64,000 nucleotides of DNA from Lagopus muta (GCF_023343835.1 NC_064439.1:26042933-26106932), one strand, 5' to 3'; counted from the first letter of the stretch, positions 36,178 to 49,587 are shown. The notes: generated by a model not told the origin, from the letters alone. A program made the numbers and translations.

Positions 36178-39100
36178 TAACTATCAGGCATTAACAGCTT
36201 AATTCATTTCAAGGCTGGCCCCTGTCATAGAAAATGCTATTCTAAAATTAGTATTACTTAGCGACTGATGCTAGGAGCTGAGTTCAAAACTAAAAAAAGG
36301 AAGAGATTGAGCATAGATTTGACAGTGTAGAAGACTGCAGATGAAGCAAGTTTCTAAGAGCTCAATAGAAACTGAACAAATTAATGGCAGAATCTGGAGG
36401 TTTAAATACTCAGAAACTACATCTGGCAAGCACAGTCCAAGAGCTAAAAACAGGTGGAGGATGAGAGAATATATGGAAACTGTGCATGTTTCTCTGCCTT
36501 ATTCTTTGCTTGACATCTGCTTACGCCTCTCATTTGTTTCTTTGTAGGCTTTTGCTGTTTTTTTTTGTAACGCAGTTTGTAATCTTATTACACACAATAA
36601 AACCATCCATACTACTGCACGCAATAACAATGACATGACATTGACACTGTAAACAGACAGTGAGAATGACTTGATCTAAAAAAAAGTACATCAATATATG
36701 TTTTTCTGGAAAAAAAAAAAAAACCCACAAAAAAAACCACCTTTCTGTACAAGATTTCACCAGTACCTTTGATACAAAAACTGCAAACAGTGGAAGAGAA
36801 TGAGGAAAGGCGATGTGGGAACAGACTCGCATGCTCTCCCAAACACAGGTTCTGTACTAAGTTCTAGGGGCTGAATTCAGTGAAACACTAAAAAGTGATG
36901 CAATCCCCACAGGGAAGTGCCAGTCTGTGCCTAGAGACAGTGGTCTGCAGGGGTCTGATTTTGTAAAGCCATTTCTATGTTCTTATGAGTCCTGTGCTCC
37001 AGATATTCCCCAGTCAAGAAGGAAGAGATATTCTGGCTAATACTCATGAGAATACGTAACACAAGATGGAATACAACTGGTGGCATAAATATTATCATGA
37101 CAATAAAAATCCCTGCAACCTGCATAGCTTCAAAATGAGTTATAAAAGGTATGATATAAAATGCAAACGAAAATCAATTCTGCTAATATGAAGAGATCTG
37201 CAGTTTCCCAGCATAAAAGATGGTCCTATTCACTGACCTTCATCAGTGAACCCTGATCTTCATTGACACCTTTTAGAATTCCAGAAGGCTTCTGATATCT
37301 TTAAGTAGACAAATCCTACCACGTGTTGTTTTTCTTTTAAAAAAGCCAACTAGGCTTTTCAAAACCTATTAATTTTAACAACTGCAAAGGTTAATGGCAT
37401 GAAACTAGCAGTTAAGGCTTTAAAAAGGAAATAAACTCACAATTTTCTACTTAAATGCAAGCATAAAGCAATAATTAGGCACAACATTAGCATGCATTTC
37501 ATAAATAAACTACCACAAGTACTGAAAATGTCTTACCCTGGAAGACTCACCAAGTCTTAAATTTGCATTTGTAGTACTATATATTGAGACAAACGAGATT
37601 TTAGACCTCTGTTCTGCATTATACATCAAAGAATGAGCTCACAGCTTTTTGCTGTTACACAGTGTAACCTTGATTATCCAGCTATTGCACACGTCAACAT
37701 CTGAAACTTTGGGTCATCTGGAACTTCGATACTTACGAAACCATAAAGTAGTCTTTGAAGTCTGCTTTTTGGGTCAAATCTTCTGACCAAAGGCTCAAAA
37801 TCTACATAATTGATTTCTGGCAATTGAATGAACGTGAATGTTCTATTTTAGGACTGACCTTCTCAGCTGGACCTTGGCAGCTAGAGAAGCAAATGTCCAA
37901 GACATTAAAGGTGAAGAGGAGAAAGTTGAAGGCCAGACTACTCCTAGGGATCTGCCAGCCACATGTGTTAGGCACTGACATGCTGCTGAAATGGATGTGA
38001 GGAACAATTTGTTTGCTCTAATTTGATATTAATCCCACATTCTTTTTTCATCCCTCTCCTTACTTTGATGAATCAGAGTTCATAATGCAGATCTTAGAAA
38101 ATGTGACTGGAAAAAAATTGGAAATGTGATCTGAAAAGGTTGCTGGACAAGCTATGGATGATTTGTGGTTTCTGATGAGTGAACGGCAAGTACTTAAGTT
38201 ACACCTAATAGTAGCACGGAGTCCTTTATTTTTGGCTTTATATGACACGGGAGGCAGATTGTCAGACCAACATGTACCATAAATCCTGTGATAATCAAAA
38301 ATTTGTTTATGTTTCATGTGACAGATTAACCTCTGTAGGAGGTTAATCATGTAATCTGTTAGACAGACTATTTGCTAAAAAAAAAATCAAAACATTTTGC
38401 ATTTGCTATCTGATTCAGACAAAATTGCTGGTTTCTAGTCTTTTCTGATGTTTAATTGCAGGTAAATGAATAAAACTAAGTCCCTAAATCTGAGAATGAC
38501 CAGAGCCAACTTGCTTTAGGTGATCTGATTTTCAAATATGAAAAGACAATTTGAGTACTTGTGACATGCTAATTTTTTAGAGTTAGAGACCAAGTAATCT
38601 AGTATTACTGTGAGAGTTTGAAGGGAACTATGATAACATAACTAGGACTTGGAAATAAGCTCTACCAATTAGTTTACCCTGACAGTAATCAGGATGATTG
38701 GCCAGCTTCTTATCAGATTGACTAAAAGAAACACAGGATCACATGAAATGTGTTATGAAAGCAATAGCCAGAAAAATGGAAAAAAATAGCCAGAAAATGG
38801 AAACTTGGAAGAAAATTCAGTCTTTGATGACACTGATGCTCATAAATGAAAAGGGTGATAGTTAAAAGACAGCATGAAGGGGATTTTTAAAACAAGGCTT
38901 TTATTAGTTTTATGAACCATGTATTATCAAGGAAATAAGACCTTCATTTTTTAAGGGATCAGAATAGGTTTAGCTAGTCTAATCTCCCTTCCTTGCATAT
39001 AATAATAAGAATCATAATTCTGTAAATTGATCTGCACATAAATTAGATAGAACTTTTGCTTTATTCATACAGTCAATATAAAATTTTATAATAGCCCAGG

Positions 39101-40946
39101 GGAAATTCCATTAGCTAAATCATTACAGAATTACTTAGTGTTCTACCATCAACATCTCTAACCACACACAGCTTATTTTGAACTTTACACAATATTTCTG
39201 TACTGTTTTTATAATGCAAAAATACAGATTCCTCTCTCCCCCACAAAAAGAAAAAAAAAAAAAAGAAAAAGAAAAAAAGAAAAAAAAGCAAACAACCACA
39301 AAACAAAACAAAAACTGAAGGACCATTTGTGATTAGATTAGTGAAAAGTGTATAGTACCTTTATACATGTTTTGATAACTTCTTCAACACTCTCCTCTTC
39401 TGACCCAGAAGGTCACAAGAGTTCACTTTCACATCTTTAGACTGAAGGATCCAGTAAAACTGAAACAGCCTGGCCTTCTTGCTTATCAGGTTAACTGGTT
39501 TTACTCCTCACACTTATTGGATCAGTCTTTGACCTTGCTGTAACACTGCTTACACATCCAGAATTGAACACACAGTCTTAACAGTGTGACTGAGGAGTGG
39601 ATCAGATCTTTTACACAAGGATGTACCTCTACATGGTACAGCAGATCAAAAAGGTAAATAAAACTGTGTCACAGTAGCTGTTGTAAAGTGAGAACTTCAA
39701 TTCCTTGATGCCAATTCACCAATCATTTAGGGCAAGTAGTTTTTGAGACCCCTGTATGTTATCTCTGTTGCTCTAGATAGTTCCTGAGTAATAAGCTCTC
39801 ATTTCTTCTGGAGCAGGAGAGCTCCAGAGGTTTTCTGCAATGAGATTCCAGTGTAAAAAGTAGCCACTTATTTTAAAGGTTTAAATTCTTTGGTTAACAA
39901 TAGAAACAATTTAAGGGCTTCATGGTATAAGAAATATATTTATCCTAAATATCTAATGAAGTACATAATTTTTTCTAATGGGATATTCATGTGGATGGAT
40001 ATTTTATATCATGTTCTGGTTTGAATTAATCTATACTTCTGCCTCTTACAAAAAAAAAAAACCCACAGGAACAATACTTTTCTTTCAATGCCCTGAAACA
40101 TTAAAATAATGCATTCCTGTATTAATTTCATTTAAACTTGCTGGTGGGTAACTAAACTCTGATGTTTTTCCTGAGGCATAAATTAACCAAATATTAGATT
40201 AGATTATAATCCCAAAATCTACATGTAAAGGAGTAATTTGGCACAAAAATAGGTACCAGTCTCAACTGAAAACTTCTCTCTATTGTTTTCTCTTTTTATT
40301 TCAAATTACTACCTCTATGTGACTGAAAACACTTAGAATGATGGACAAATGCCAGAAAAAAATAGTCCTGTCAAATTTGAATTTAATTTGAACATTTGCA
40401 GTATGGCTCTTTCAAAATTTTAGGGTTCTTATCTGTTGAGTGAACCTCTATATATGCTCCTATTTCATTAATATTTCCTTCATACTGCTCATTTTTTCAC
40501 ACTAGTCTGGGTACCTTTTGTGTTGCACAGCTGAGTACATGAAGTTAACATTCAACCCAGCTGCAGAATGGCACGTGAGAAATATTTTCCAACACATTGA
40601 GTAAATGATTGATAATGGCAGCTGTCCAAAGCTCCATGCAGACATTATATCAAATTAGAATGATGATTAGTATACTGATTAAGATTTATTGCCTTTATTC
40701 TACTTTATTAATTATTGTTTCTAAGTCATTTCCTTCAGGACATAATAATTAGCATACCTTCATGGAGGCACTTAAAAGGGAATTGTATAAAAATCACTAT
40801 TGATGGCATAGTTCATTTCAGAGGTACTTAACAATCCGTGAGTAGTGTTGTGAAACAGCTGGCAATGATGGGTTATATGCTGTAGATGGTAGATGGCTCA
40901 GCATTAATTAGCATTAGTAGAAAGAGTCTTACAGGTACTCACTCAC

Positions 40947-41062
40947 CTCCTCACAGTATTTCAGGTCAACTGATTTGCCATCACTGCGAACACAATCGAG
41001 CATCCGTGTTTTGATTCCGTTACCACAGACAGCCTTCTCACTGAGCTGACATGTGCTCCAGT
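40947..41062 (-). CDS. THSD7A: THSD7A exon g: TSP1 repeat with CGNGIKTR motif
   Basis: Residues about 360-398: DWSTCQLSEKAVCGNGIKTR, then MLDCVRSDGKSVDLKYCEE. This is a TSP1 repeat of the subtype in which the cysteine after the tryptophan is followed by a longer loop before CGNG. The acceptor is atttccag and the donor GAG|GTGAGT, a strong match to consensus. It ends in phase 0. It is followed by a 6.9-kb intron holding CR1 copies. Confidence 0.94.
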
Positions 41063-41498
41063 CTGGAAATAAGGAATTCATTAGGGTACCAGACATTTTA
41101 GAAAAACTCATAATGATCCTGTCTCCCATTTAATTCTAATTTTGTTGAGATAAAATAATCCCCATAGCAACTTTTACACGTGCAATGCTCATGGAGGGAA
41201 GCCAGCTGCTACTTGTTTTTGGAAGCAGGCACTGTTCATATTCAATTCGATCTGCACAGCTTCTGAGGAATTAACAAAATGATAATTTAAATAAATTTCC
41301 TGGTGTTAAAGCATGCACCCTACATCCCAGCTGCAAAGTCTTCAATAATATTTTGTATGAATCAAACAGACTGCAACAGTCCTCAGTATGAGACTTATAG
41401 CTCTGGATAAGAATGAAAAGCTGAAAAAACTGTCCTGGAAAATGAATGGAACTAAGCCATAGTCTGATGATGCCACTAGATGATAAGACCTCAAATAC
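41063..41498 (-). other. THSD7A: THSD7A intron f-g
   Basis: 436 bases, GTATTT to CAG. Nothing else recognised. Confidence 0.9.
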
Positions 41499-41640
41499 CT
41501 GTCACATTGTAGTCATAGTGGTAGCAGTTTTTGTTCAAAGTGCAGACTTCTGTCTCAGTGGCAGCAGGGCAAGACTTTCCTTCCATTGGTTGTCTCAGAG
41601 ATTCTGATGACCTTTCACGGACACTGCTTCCATTGCATGG
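41499..41640 (-). CDS. THSD7A: THSD7A exon f: TSP1 repeat, cysteine-rich second half
   Basis: Residues about 313-360. It begins PCNGSSVRERS, goes through GKSCPAATETEVCTLNKNC and ends YHYDYNVT. The PCNGSS start completes the CSLPC cysteine pair of exon e. It carries a glycosylation sequon, NVT, whose threonine codon lies just before the donor. The donor is ACAG|GTATTT and the acceptor ctttcaag. It starts in phase 0 and leaves one base for the aspartate that begins exon g. Confidence 0.94.
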
Positions 41641-42413
41641 CTTGAAAGAGAAATGAGAAACATCTTGATATTATGGCAACCTGATACATTTCCATGCAAC
41701 ATTATAACATCCTTTCAAACAACCTCTTGACAGAATGTAAATTTAAAATAACAGGCTCGTGTTGTTGCCTATGAGAAATTATTTCCTTTTTACTTTAGAA
41801 CGAATTTAATCTGCTGTTTAAATTTGGTACCAAGCAAGCTGAAATATCCTTCAAATGGATAACACCGTGGTATTTTCCCAACTAGTTCATATCTCAGTAT
41901 TGTGCTTTGAAATGATTTCATTCACAAACTGGATATTTAGAAGCTCATTTTGCAAATGCCCTACTGCAGTGCACTGGAGTCTGAATACTCAGACGTCCTG
42001 AAACTTTTTTTATGTTTGAAGTTTTTGGCATTTCCTTCGGAGATTCCTGTCAGGAAGGCAAGAAAAGATCCAAAATTATCGTTCTGTGTTTAACTACAAA
42101 CTTTGCTCTTTCCAGAACAGTGACATTTTCAGTATACTGGCTACCTTCTCCTGCAACAGAGAGGACCAAAGCTAGGCAGAAACCACTGAAGAAATGATTT
42201 CACCATACAGAACCTACCCACACTGAAGAATGTCCATTTGTGATATTTTTATTTATGAACTTTTGGGAACAGTTTCACTGAATGAAAAATACCTGCACAG
42301 CTTTATTTGCATCTAAGTGTAAATTATGATAGTAAATACAAATATTTACATATGTACTTAGTGCTCAGTTCAGCATCTTAACACAATAATTCATATATGA
42401 ATACACTGCTTAC
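41641..42413 (-). other. THSD7A: THSD7A intron e-f
   Basis: 773 bases, GTAAGC to AAG. Nothing else recognised. Confidence 0.9.
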
Positions 42414-42567
42414 CAAAGAACAGCGAGACCATGATCCCCATTCAGACATAACACAGTCTTCTGGACATGGCAGTGTGCATTTCCTAGCACCAAGTGGCAT
42501 CTCTTCAGGATCACACAGGTAGTCCTCTACAGTGTCAGAAGGACCATCCACAGTGTTCAGCATGCAT
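42414..42567 (-). CDS. THSD7A: THSD7A exon e: end of one TSP1 repeat and start of the next
   Basis: Residues about 261-312: CMLNTVDGPSDTVEDYLCDP, EEMPLGARKCTLPCPEDC, then MSEWGSWSRCSL. The first part closes the repeat begun in exon d; the second opens a new one with a WGSW C-mannosylation-type motif. The acceptor is ttttttccag and the donor TTG|GTAAGCAG. One base of the first codon comes in with AG from exon d, and the exon ends in phase 0. Exons d and e are only 282 bases apart. Confidence 0.94.
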
Positions 42568-42849
42568 CTGGAAAAAAGAGCTGCACATAAACTGCATTTG
42601 CCATGGATTTTATGCAATGACTATAATCCATGCTTTTTAAAGCATTTTAACATTTTGTCAGCACACAAGACATAAAGTAATTGAAGTAACAGAATATTGA
42701 TCTGTGAAAACTCAAGTCAAAGAGACGAAAAGAATCTTTATTTATACATGATGACTGCCATATAAAAAAAATGTACAGAATGTAAATGTTCCTTGTTAAT
42801 GATGTGCCAAGAGGTACTTTAGATTGAAAGAGGAACAATATTATTTTAC

Positions 42850-42995
42850 CTGACTTTCCTTGTTTGAACACCTTCTCCACAGTTCTCTTTTAAGTCCACA
42901 TTGGTCACCTTGCAGACGCTCCAGGGCTCGGTAACCCATATGTATTGGCTGCAGTCACTGTGGCATGGAACTACCTCATATACCTGGAATCCACA
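42850..42995 (-). CDS. THSD7A: THSD7A exon d: TSP1 repeat, 5' boundary uncertain
   Basis: Residues about 213-261: VYEVVPCHSDC, then QYIWVTEPWSVCKVTNV and ENCGEGVQTRKVR. The donor is TCAG|GTAAAAT and leaves AG to complete an arginine. The start is not settled. An acceptor at 42996-42997 (ctcag) adds the residues CGFQ before VYEVV; an acceptor at 42984-42985 (ttccag) starts directly at VYEVV with an end at 42983. Both keep the frame, since the difference is 12 bases. I chose the longer form because mammalian copies, as I recall them, have two residues ending in glutamine at this point. Neither site has a good pyrimidine tract. Confidence 0.85.
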
Positions 42996-43835
42996 CTGAG
43001 TGTCAGTTTCATTGTACACAGTCAAGATAAATATGCAACAGAGATCATGCCGAGATATAAACAAAAAAAAGTTAATGAAATTTCTGATAAAAATAACAAA
43101 AGTAATTAATTTGACATCTATAGAACTTGCTGCTGTAAAGGCTGTAATAATAATATTGATAAAATACTTGATATAAATCTACAAGAATACCAGCATTAGT
43201 ATTTTTTACAGATTTGAAAACAGACTTTGAATAGCATCTTGTATAATAATTTATATGTAAATTTTCCATATGTTTTCCTAAAGATACATTGTAGAGAAAA
43301 ACAAATAGACAATGTATGCACTGAAGCACTATCAGGGAGCCCATGTTAAGGTTATTTCACTGCTTTAGAATCTCTTACCTGAGCCTGAAGAAAGTATTTT
43401 CATGAACCCAAAAGAAAAAAAAGATAAAAAGAATGATTAGAGTTAAACATAGGTACTTAAGAAGCATTCATTTTGTTTTCCTTACGAACAATACTCTATG
43501 ACTTCTGAAAAGCAAAACACATCATTCTTTTCCTCTTGGATCTTCCTTATTTTTTGAGGCATTTTTGAAGATGTATTCTTTGGAATAAAATAGAACGTTA
43601 TAAAACATAACTACTAATAATTATGTTACAGATCACTTAAAGTCCCTTTCTTTAAAATTAACTTATATCAGCTAACTTCACATGTCATTCTGGGTATTAG
43701 GTCAGCACAACAAGAATTTCTAGAGAATCTAAGACTTTGTTTTAAATAAGACAGCGTTCATGTCAGGAACACTATTTTGATAGAAGAACAGAAATGTTAG
43801 TTTATGAACCTACAGACACCATTGTCAAACCTACA

Positions 43836-44250
43836 GATAATTGTCAAAAGCCACCAGATTGGTCAGGCATGATTTGCCTTTTGTGAAGCTGTGCTGGCTG
43901 TCGTGGATCACCTCCTCATCTCATATGTTCCTTAAGATAGCTCCCAGAAAGATCTATTTCATGATTTTCTCAGGCACAGATATGAGGCTCACATGCCTCT
44001 AGTACCTTGGGTCCTCGTTTCCCCCTTTCTTAAAAATGGGAGCGATGTTTCCCTTTTTCCATTCACCTGGGTCTTCACCTGACAGCTGCAATTTTTCACA
44101 CATGAAGGATAGCAACTTGGCAACTACATCAGGCAGCTCCTTCAGGACCCTGGGATGCCAATCTTCTGCATCCCATAGAGTTGTAGACATTCAGTCTCAT
44201 CAGGTGATCTCAAATTTGATCTTCTCATAAAGTGCCTGAGAAGAGGCACT
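43836..44250 (-). mobile_element. Internal CR1 fragment
   Basis: The minus-strand frame at 43999-44190 includes HPRVLKELPDVVAKLLSFMC, GEWKKGNIAPIFKKGGNEDP, the N-terminal part of CR1 reverse transcriptase. Neither end of the element is present, so this is a doubly truncated piece. Confidence 0.85.
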
Positions 44251-45461
44251 TTATTTGTTTTTTTTGAGGATTTCCAGAATGAAAATAGTGAAGCCTTAAT
44301 TCATTAAAATATCTGTATATATCTTGCTCTGGTTGATGTAAGAAAAAATACATAAAACTTGTATATTCGTGTATGTGCTTAGTGATGTTCTCCTGACCCT
44401 AACTGCACTTCTGTAACTATGACTGCAGGCCACAGTAACTGGTTAGTGTAAGGAGTGCGTATCCATCTGCTGGATGACTGAGAAAATAATACCTGGAGGC
44501 AAGGAGAAGAGGGATGCCCTTATCCTTCTATTTCCTCTAGCAATCTCAGATTAGTCTCTTCACTTGAAATCCTCTGAAGACCACTGATGCAATTTTATAA
44601 TAATCCTGACTGTATATTGCTATGTCATATTACTATGACTTTTAACCTCACAGAATTCAGAGTAAGCTGCACTCAGCTGAAGCATGGTTTAGGGGCCACT
44701 TCAGCATGTGTGACCCAGGAATACATAGGAGAAAATGGGCTAAATGAGACACCTTCCATTTACTGTGCTCATTCTCCACCAAAAGAGTCATGCTTATGTT
44801 AGCCCTGATAGATGTTGAGTAACCAGCTCCTAAAACTTAACATCTTAAGCATTGTATTTCCATATTTCACTAGTCTTACCACTAGAAAAATTTCCCAAGG
44901 CTTAACCAAAATCTGCTTGCAGCATTCTAAGCCTACTGCTTTTTATTCTATTCATGATGGTCTTGGAAGATGGATTATTTTCTCCTCCTTTAAAAGAGCC
45001 TTTTATGTTCATGCTAACAGACTGCCTGCATGCTCCCTACCATCTTCCCATCCATGAGTTAGACCTCATATTGCAAGCTTTTCTCAGAAATAACATTTCT
45101 TAGCTTTCTACCTACAGTATAACCCCTCTGTACATCATATCCCCTGTATCTAAGGCCACCAAAGACCCTATCTAACCACTATGTTATGTATGTATGCATC
45201 TAAGCATATTTTATATATTTATATGTACATATAGTACCAATTATATGAAATAAATATTCTGAAGCTTTAGTAGTTTTCCAGACAAATGAATGTTGGAATA
45301 GATTTAGATTAACTAACTAACTTGTTCCTTGTTAAATAGAATGTAGGCACACCCCCTGAATATTTCTGAGATGTCCAGAAAATGAATGTATTTTAAACTG
45401 AAAGATATATCCTCTAAATTTTTTGACTTTACTATACTATATGTGTAATTCTCTCATGGAG

Positions 45462-45485
45462 TTTTTTTTTTTTTTTTTTTTTTTT
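45462..45485. repeat. Poly(T) tract, 24 bases
   Basis: Uninterrupted T run on the plus strand. Confidence 0.95.
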
Positions 45486-45982
45486 AACAGTAATTACATT
45501 ATGAATCTTCTATGATTATTTGGAAAACCTCACATTGCAACAAATCAAAACACCGGTAGAGGGCAATAGTGTTGCACATAAAAGGCCAACAGACCTTTAG
45601 CAAAATCACTTAGATGCAGGGAAAAAACGAGTCTGTCATGTTCTGTACGAGTATTAAAGAAATAAAAATATTTCTGTATAGACTACGTATTTTTTGCTAT
45701 TGAAACATATTTTTTCCTTATCCTAATAATATTCCTCCTAATGATTCTTATGGGCTGGCCCAAATTCAGCAACACATGTTCTAGTCTATCTTTTGCTAGA
45801 TCAGATCATAAACTTAGTTTATTAGTTTAATACATATTTTATAAATTAAAATTAATTACATTCCCTAAAGCAGAAAATTAGAACAACAAGACATTTCACT
45901 TTGTGGTAGCAAAATGTCAATAGGATAATATTAAGTACATGCATTTTATTCAAATGTAGATTGACATCACATTTACAGAGAA

Positions 45983-46010
45983 GATCATGTGGTCATGATC
46001 ATGTGGTCAT
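45983..46010. repeat. Perfect 14-base tandem duplication
   Basis: GATCATGTGGTCAT occurs twice without a gap (45983-45996 and 45997-46010). The junction forms the palindrome CATGATCATG. Confidence 0.9.
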
Positions 46011-46234
46011 TCAACATGCCTTTGCAAAGTAAATTAAATTCAACAACAGTATTAATATAAATCGACTTCGAAAATTGTAAGTTAATTGAAAGGGTTTTGG
46101 TTTTTTTTTTTCTCCTTTCTAAAACTCTTCAAGTAAACAGGAGAACATGAACAGCCATTTACCAACCTACTGCGCTATACTACAGCTTTACTTCATACTA
46201 GCATTAGGTGAGCCATCAGACAAGCTCGCCATGT

Positions 46235-46380
46235 TTTGTATCTGTAATGCCTTATCCCTAGATGGGGCCAAGATCAAGGCCAGATTGGATGGGGAGGTTG
46301 GTGGCCTTGTGGCAGGGGTGTTGGAGATTCATGATCCTTGAGGTTCCTTCCAACCCAGGTCATTCTGTGATTCTGTGAAC
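46235..46380 (+). mobile_element. CR1 3' end, plus orientation
   Basis: Reads AKIKARLDGEVGGLVAGVLE then IHDP and a stop, followed by GGTTCCTTCCAACCCAGGTC and TTCTGTGATTCTGTGA. This is the CR1 ORF2 end and 3' tail. It is opposite in orientation to most CR1 copies here. Confidence 0.85.
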
Positions 46381-47053
46381 TTCGGGGGTTTGATTTGAAT
46401 TAGTGCTAAACTTATTCCCACAGACTAAATGTTCATTCCTCATCAAAGCACTACCATTATACTCTAAGATCGTGTCTCTTGGCTTAGTATCACTTGAACA
46501 GGATTTAGTTTGGGCAGCTAGATTTTTCTCTACGAAAATCAATTGTGGTTATTAGGACAACGTGGAGATTGACTTCAGAAGCACACTCCTGAACTGATGT
46601 GCCATTGCAGGTATACTTGGAAGGTAAGGATTTAATTGATTAAAATGCCATAAAGGACAATATTCTGGGTGTTCGAAGTATTTTTATTATTTTCAGATCT
46701 AGGATGGTCTAGGATGCAAAGAATCTTAGTAGCTCTAGCATCCGTAATGAGAAATACTTCACCCGTTATTAAGAAATTATCTTCAGAAACATGGTCTTCA
46801 GCATGTACATTAAAGAATATTCTATTGTCTCTACAGTTCAGATTATGTACTAAACTCTTGCAGATGATTGAACAATGAAGGCAGATTGTGTGCCAGCTGA
46901 GGAAATTTAAGCAATCTCAATCTACATGCATCTGCCCCATATTTGTGTAGCCTTTTTACATTAAAAAAAAATAACAAACCCAACAATACAGCTAAAAGGG
47001 TTTTTCAAGATATGGAAAAACTACATCAATAATGTAAATATAAATAAAATTAC

Positions 47054-47232
47054 CTGATTGACGTGATCTAGCTTAGGACAGGGTCTTCCACCATTGTAGG
47101 GCTTTTCACGGAGCCATTTTGACCGAACTTTTACCCCACTTCCACAGGATTTACTGCAGCGAGACCAATTGGACCACTCACTGAGCTTGCAGTCTGAAGG
47201 ACATGGAATAATACAGGCTTCCTCAATATAAC
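47054..47232 (-). CDS. THSD7A: THSD7A exon c: canonical TSP1 repeat
   Basis: Residues about 153-212. It reads YIEEACIIPCPSDCKL, then SEWSNWSRCSKSCGSGVKVR, and ends GGRPCPKLDHVNQ. This is a textbook TSP1 start: two tryptophans in the WxxW spacing that is C-mannosylated in the family, then CSxxCG and the RSKW strand. The acceptor is cacacag and the donor CAG|GTAATT. It ends in phase 0, which matters because the start of the next exon is ambiguous. Confidence 0.94.
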
Positions 47233-47634
47233 CTGTGTGAATGGAAAAGAAAGTGAAATCTCTTCAGCGTGTCATTCTGCCACTTCTCCCTGAAGCTCTC
47301 ATCTGGTTCATTTAGATCGTCCAAAGTTTGACTTGACAAGACTGTGAGAATAGAGAGATTTCTTCATAATTAGGGCTAAATTAAATTCTGCAGAAAATTG
47401 ACACATATAACTGGAGACTGTGATAGAGTAACAGCTGAGCATCCTCACTACTATCTGATTATGATTCACATTCATCAGGATTTCAGCATTCAAAATTTCT
47501 GACAGCAATAGTGTAATTGACTAACCCATCCCTTGTTTTATCATTCTTATACCATGAAGCAATTCATTTTTGAACAAAAGAAGGTTTAATTAAAAGCCTC
47601 TTCCATAACTGTAAAAGTAAGCTGCAGCTATTAA

Positions 47635-47656
47635 ATATATATATATATATATATAT
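47635..47656. repeat. (AT)n microsatellite
   Basis: About eleven AT units. Confidence 0.95.
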
Positions 47657-49243
47657 ACAACTGAATGAAAAAATTCATCTCTTGTCAGCACAGAACAGGG
47701 GAACTTAACACCTTGTGACCTTTCTAAAGCTAGGAAAAGAGTGGTCTGCCACATTAATGATGTGCCGATTAACAACCATCTGCCCCCAGTAACACACTGA
47801 ATAATTGCACTGAATGGAAAAGCAGATGTTTGGTTTGGATAATTCATCAGCCCTGAGAGGCTGGAAAGGGGAGGAACATGGTCTGTTGGGAGTAACATGA
47901 AGCCTCAATTCACTGAGTAAGAGAAAATGACTTTCTTTAAAAGCAACATATGCCACAGCTCTATGAAGTGTGTCATTTATGCCAATATTTACAGCAGAAG
48001 ATACAAAACCTCAGCAAAAAAGTTGGCTTTTGCAGTATATATACTACAACATCCTAAACTTTAATGACCTACCATCTTCCCTTTTTTGTATCATATCTTA
48101 AACACATTTACTGTTGGCAAATGTTGACGGTAATTATAAAAAAAACCCCTTAGTACATATAAAAGTGAATTCAAATATTTAATAAGCAGCTGGAAAATTA
48201 ATACTTACATGGATAAGACAATTCTCAAATGAATAGCATAGTTATATATATTTCTCACATAACATGATTTTAAAAAATTATATTAAATACAGTCACTGCC
48301 ATTTTCATCTGAGCCGATCTTAGCAGCTTTGTTTTTAACTTGTACTTCTAAATAAAGCTATCATTTCTCTTCTGAAGCAGCCAATACATAACAATCACTT
48401 CTAATATATAAAAAAATCAAAACTCTTAAGAGATCTCATTTCTATATATCTATTTCCATCTGTTTCTGTGTAAAATTCAGAATATTTTATAACCAAATTC
48501 AGATGATGGCTTTAGTCTAGCTAGTTCTCCTCTACTTGGAACTTCTAGATATTTGAATAGTTTAAATATATATAGCCTGTCCTGAAAGTGAGCATTGCAG
48601 AACTATTGTTTATTAAATGTATCTTCCTTAATATGACTAGAATGCTATTAGCTTACACTACATGTTCATTAAGTATCCCTGGCCATTTGTTCAGTGATAC
48701 TGTATGAAAGGTATACTGTGTTAGACAAAATGTATTTTTGAAGATCATATCTCTGCAAATCGGAGGTGGTGACACACTTTGCCCTGCAGCAGTAGATGCA
48801 AAATTGATTACATTTCACCTTAACTCACATCTCTGTGTTAGTCTTGGAAATCAGAGGTACCTGACTGCAAAGATATATTTTACACCGAACTTCCGCTTCA
48901 TAAATGTCCAACTCTGTACCTTTATCAGAAATTAGCATTCAACAAGCTTTCTTAGGTGCTATACAAAATAATGTATGCATACCATTAAGAAATTACTGAA
49001 TTAAAATTCACAGCAGAAGTTAAAAGAAGTAAATAAAAGAAAAAAAGAATAGTGATATTTACTGTCTAATGAAGATCTAAGTACTCTTTCTAAACTTGCT
49101 TGAGATTCTGATATGCTGCATTAATTTTCAAAATCTTAAATTTCTGTACTGGAGAAACCTACAGTAACACAATTATACCATTTAGCATTCATTAAATTTC
49201 TGCATCTGACAATGGTTTGGTTTTTCAGTGTAAAGCCAGGAAT

Positions 49244-49300
49244 TGGACATGATTATGCTTGTGCTTCCCTTGCAACTTGGAATGTTCTATAATTCTATGG
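49244..49300 (+). mobile_element. Degenerate CR1 3' tail
   Basis: TTGGACATGATTATGCTTGT, CCCTTGCAACTTGGAA, then TTCTATAATTCTATGG. The order matches the CR1 3' end (GGACTTGATGAT..., CCCTTCCAACT, ATTCTATG). Confidence 0.65.
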
Positions 49301-49587
49301 CTCTTTACAGAAGGGACAGACTAAGGGAGAATGGTGGAAAGAGTAAATAAAGTCAAGTAGATGGAAGAGAAAAATAAATAGCTGAGAAAATAGTAAAGAA
49401 AATTGTGAAGACAAATACACATAGGAAGAGAAAACAAAAAAAAGGAGAAAAGATATAGACATTCTGCCCAAAGCAATACCTTGGCAATGCACAAACAGAA
49501 TGAAATTCTCTCAAGAGTCTATTCAGGTATCAGAGCAAAACAGAATTAAGAATGTTCCCACAAATAAAAACAGTGAACTAAAGGAAG

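Larger units (their letters stand above)
34030..40946 (-). other. THSD7A: THSD7A intron g-h
   Basis: 6.9-kb intron, GTGAGT to TAG. It contains three CR1 fragments (34193-35515), an AT-only stretch (36101-36177) and an A-rich tract (39245-39315). No nested gene recognised. Confidence 0.85.
42996..47053 (-). other. THSD7A: THSD7A intron c-d
   Basis: About 4.1 kb, GTAATT to CAG; the acceptor end is uncertain by 12 bases. It holds an internal CR1 piece (43836-44250), a T24 run (45462-45485), a 14-base tandem duplication (45983-46010) and a plus-strand CR1 3' end (46235-46380). Confidence 0.8.

Noticed and set aside
39115..39326. Two 63-codon minus-strand frames
   Set aside because: Phenylalanine runs produced by an A-rich tract on the plus strand.
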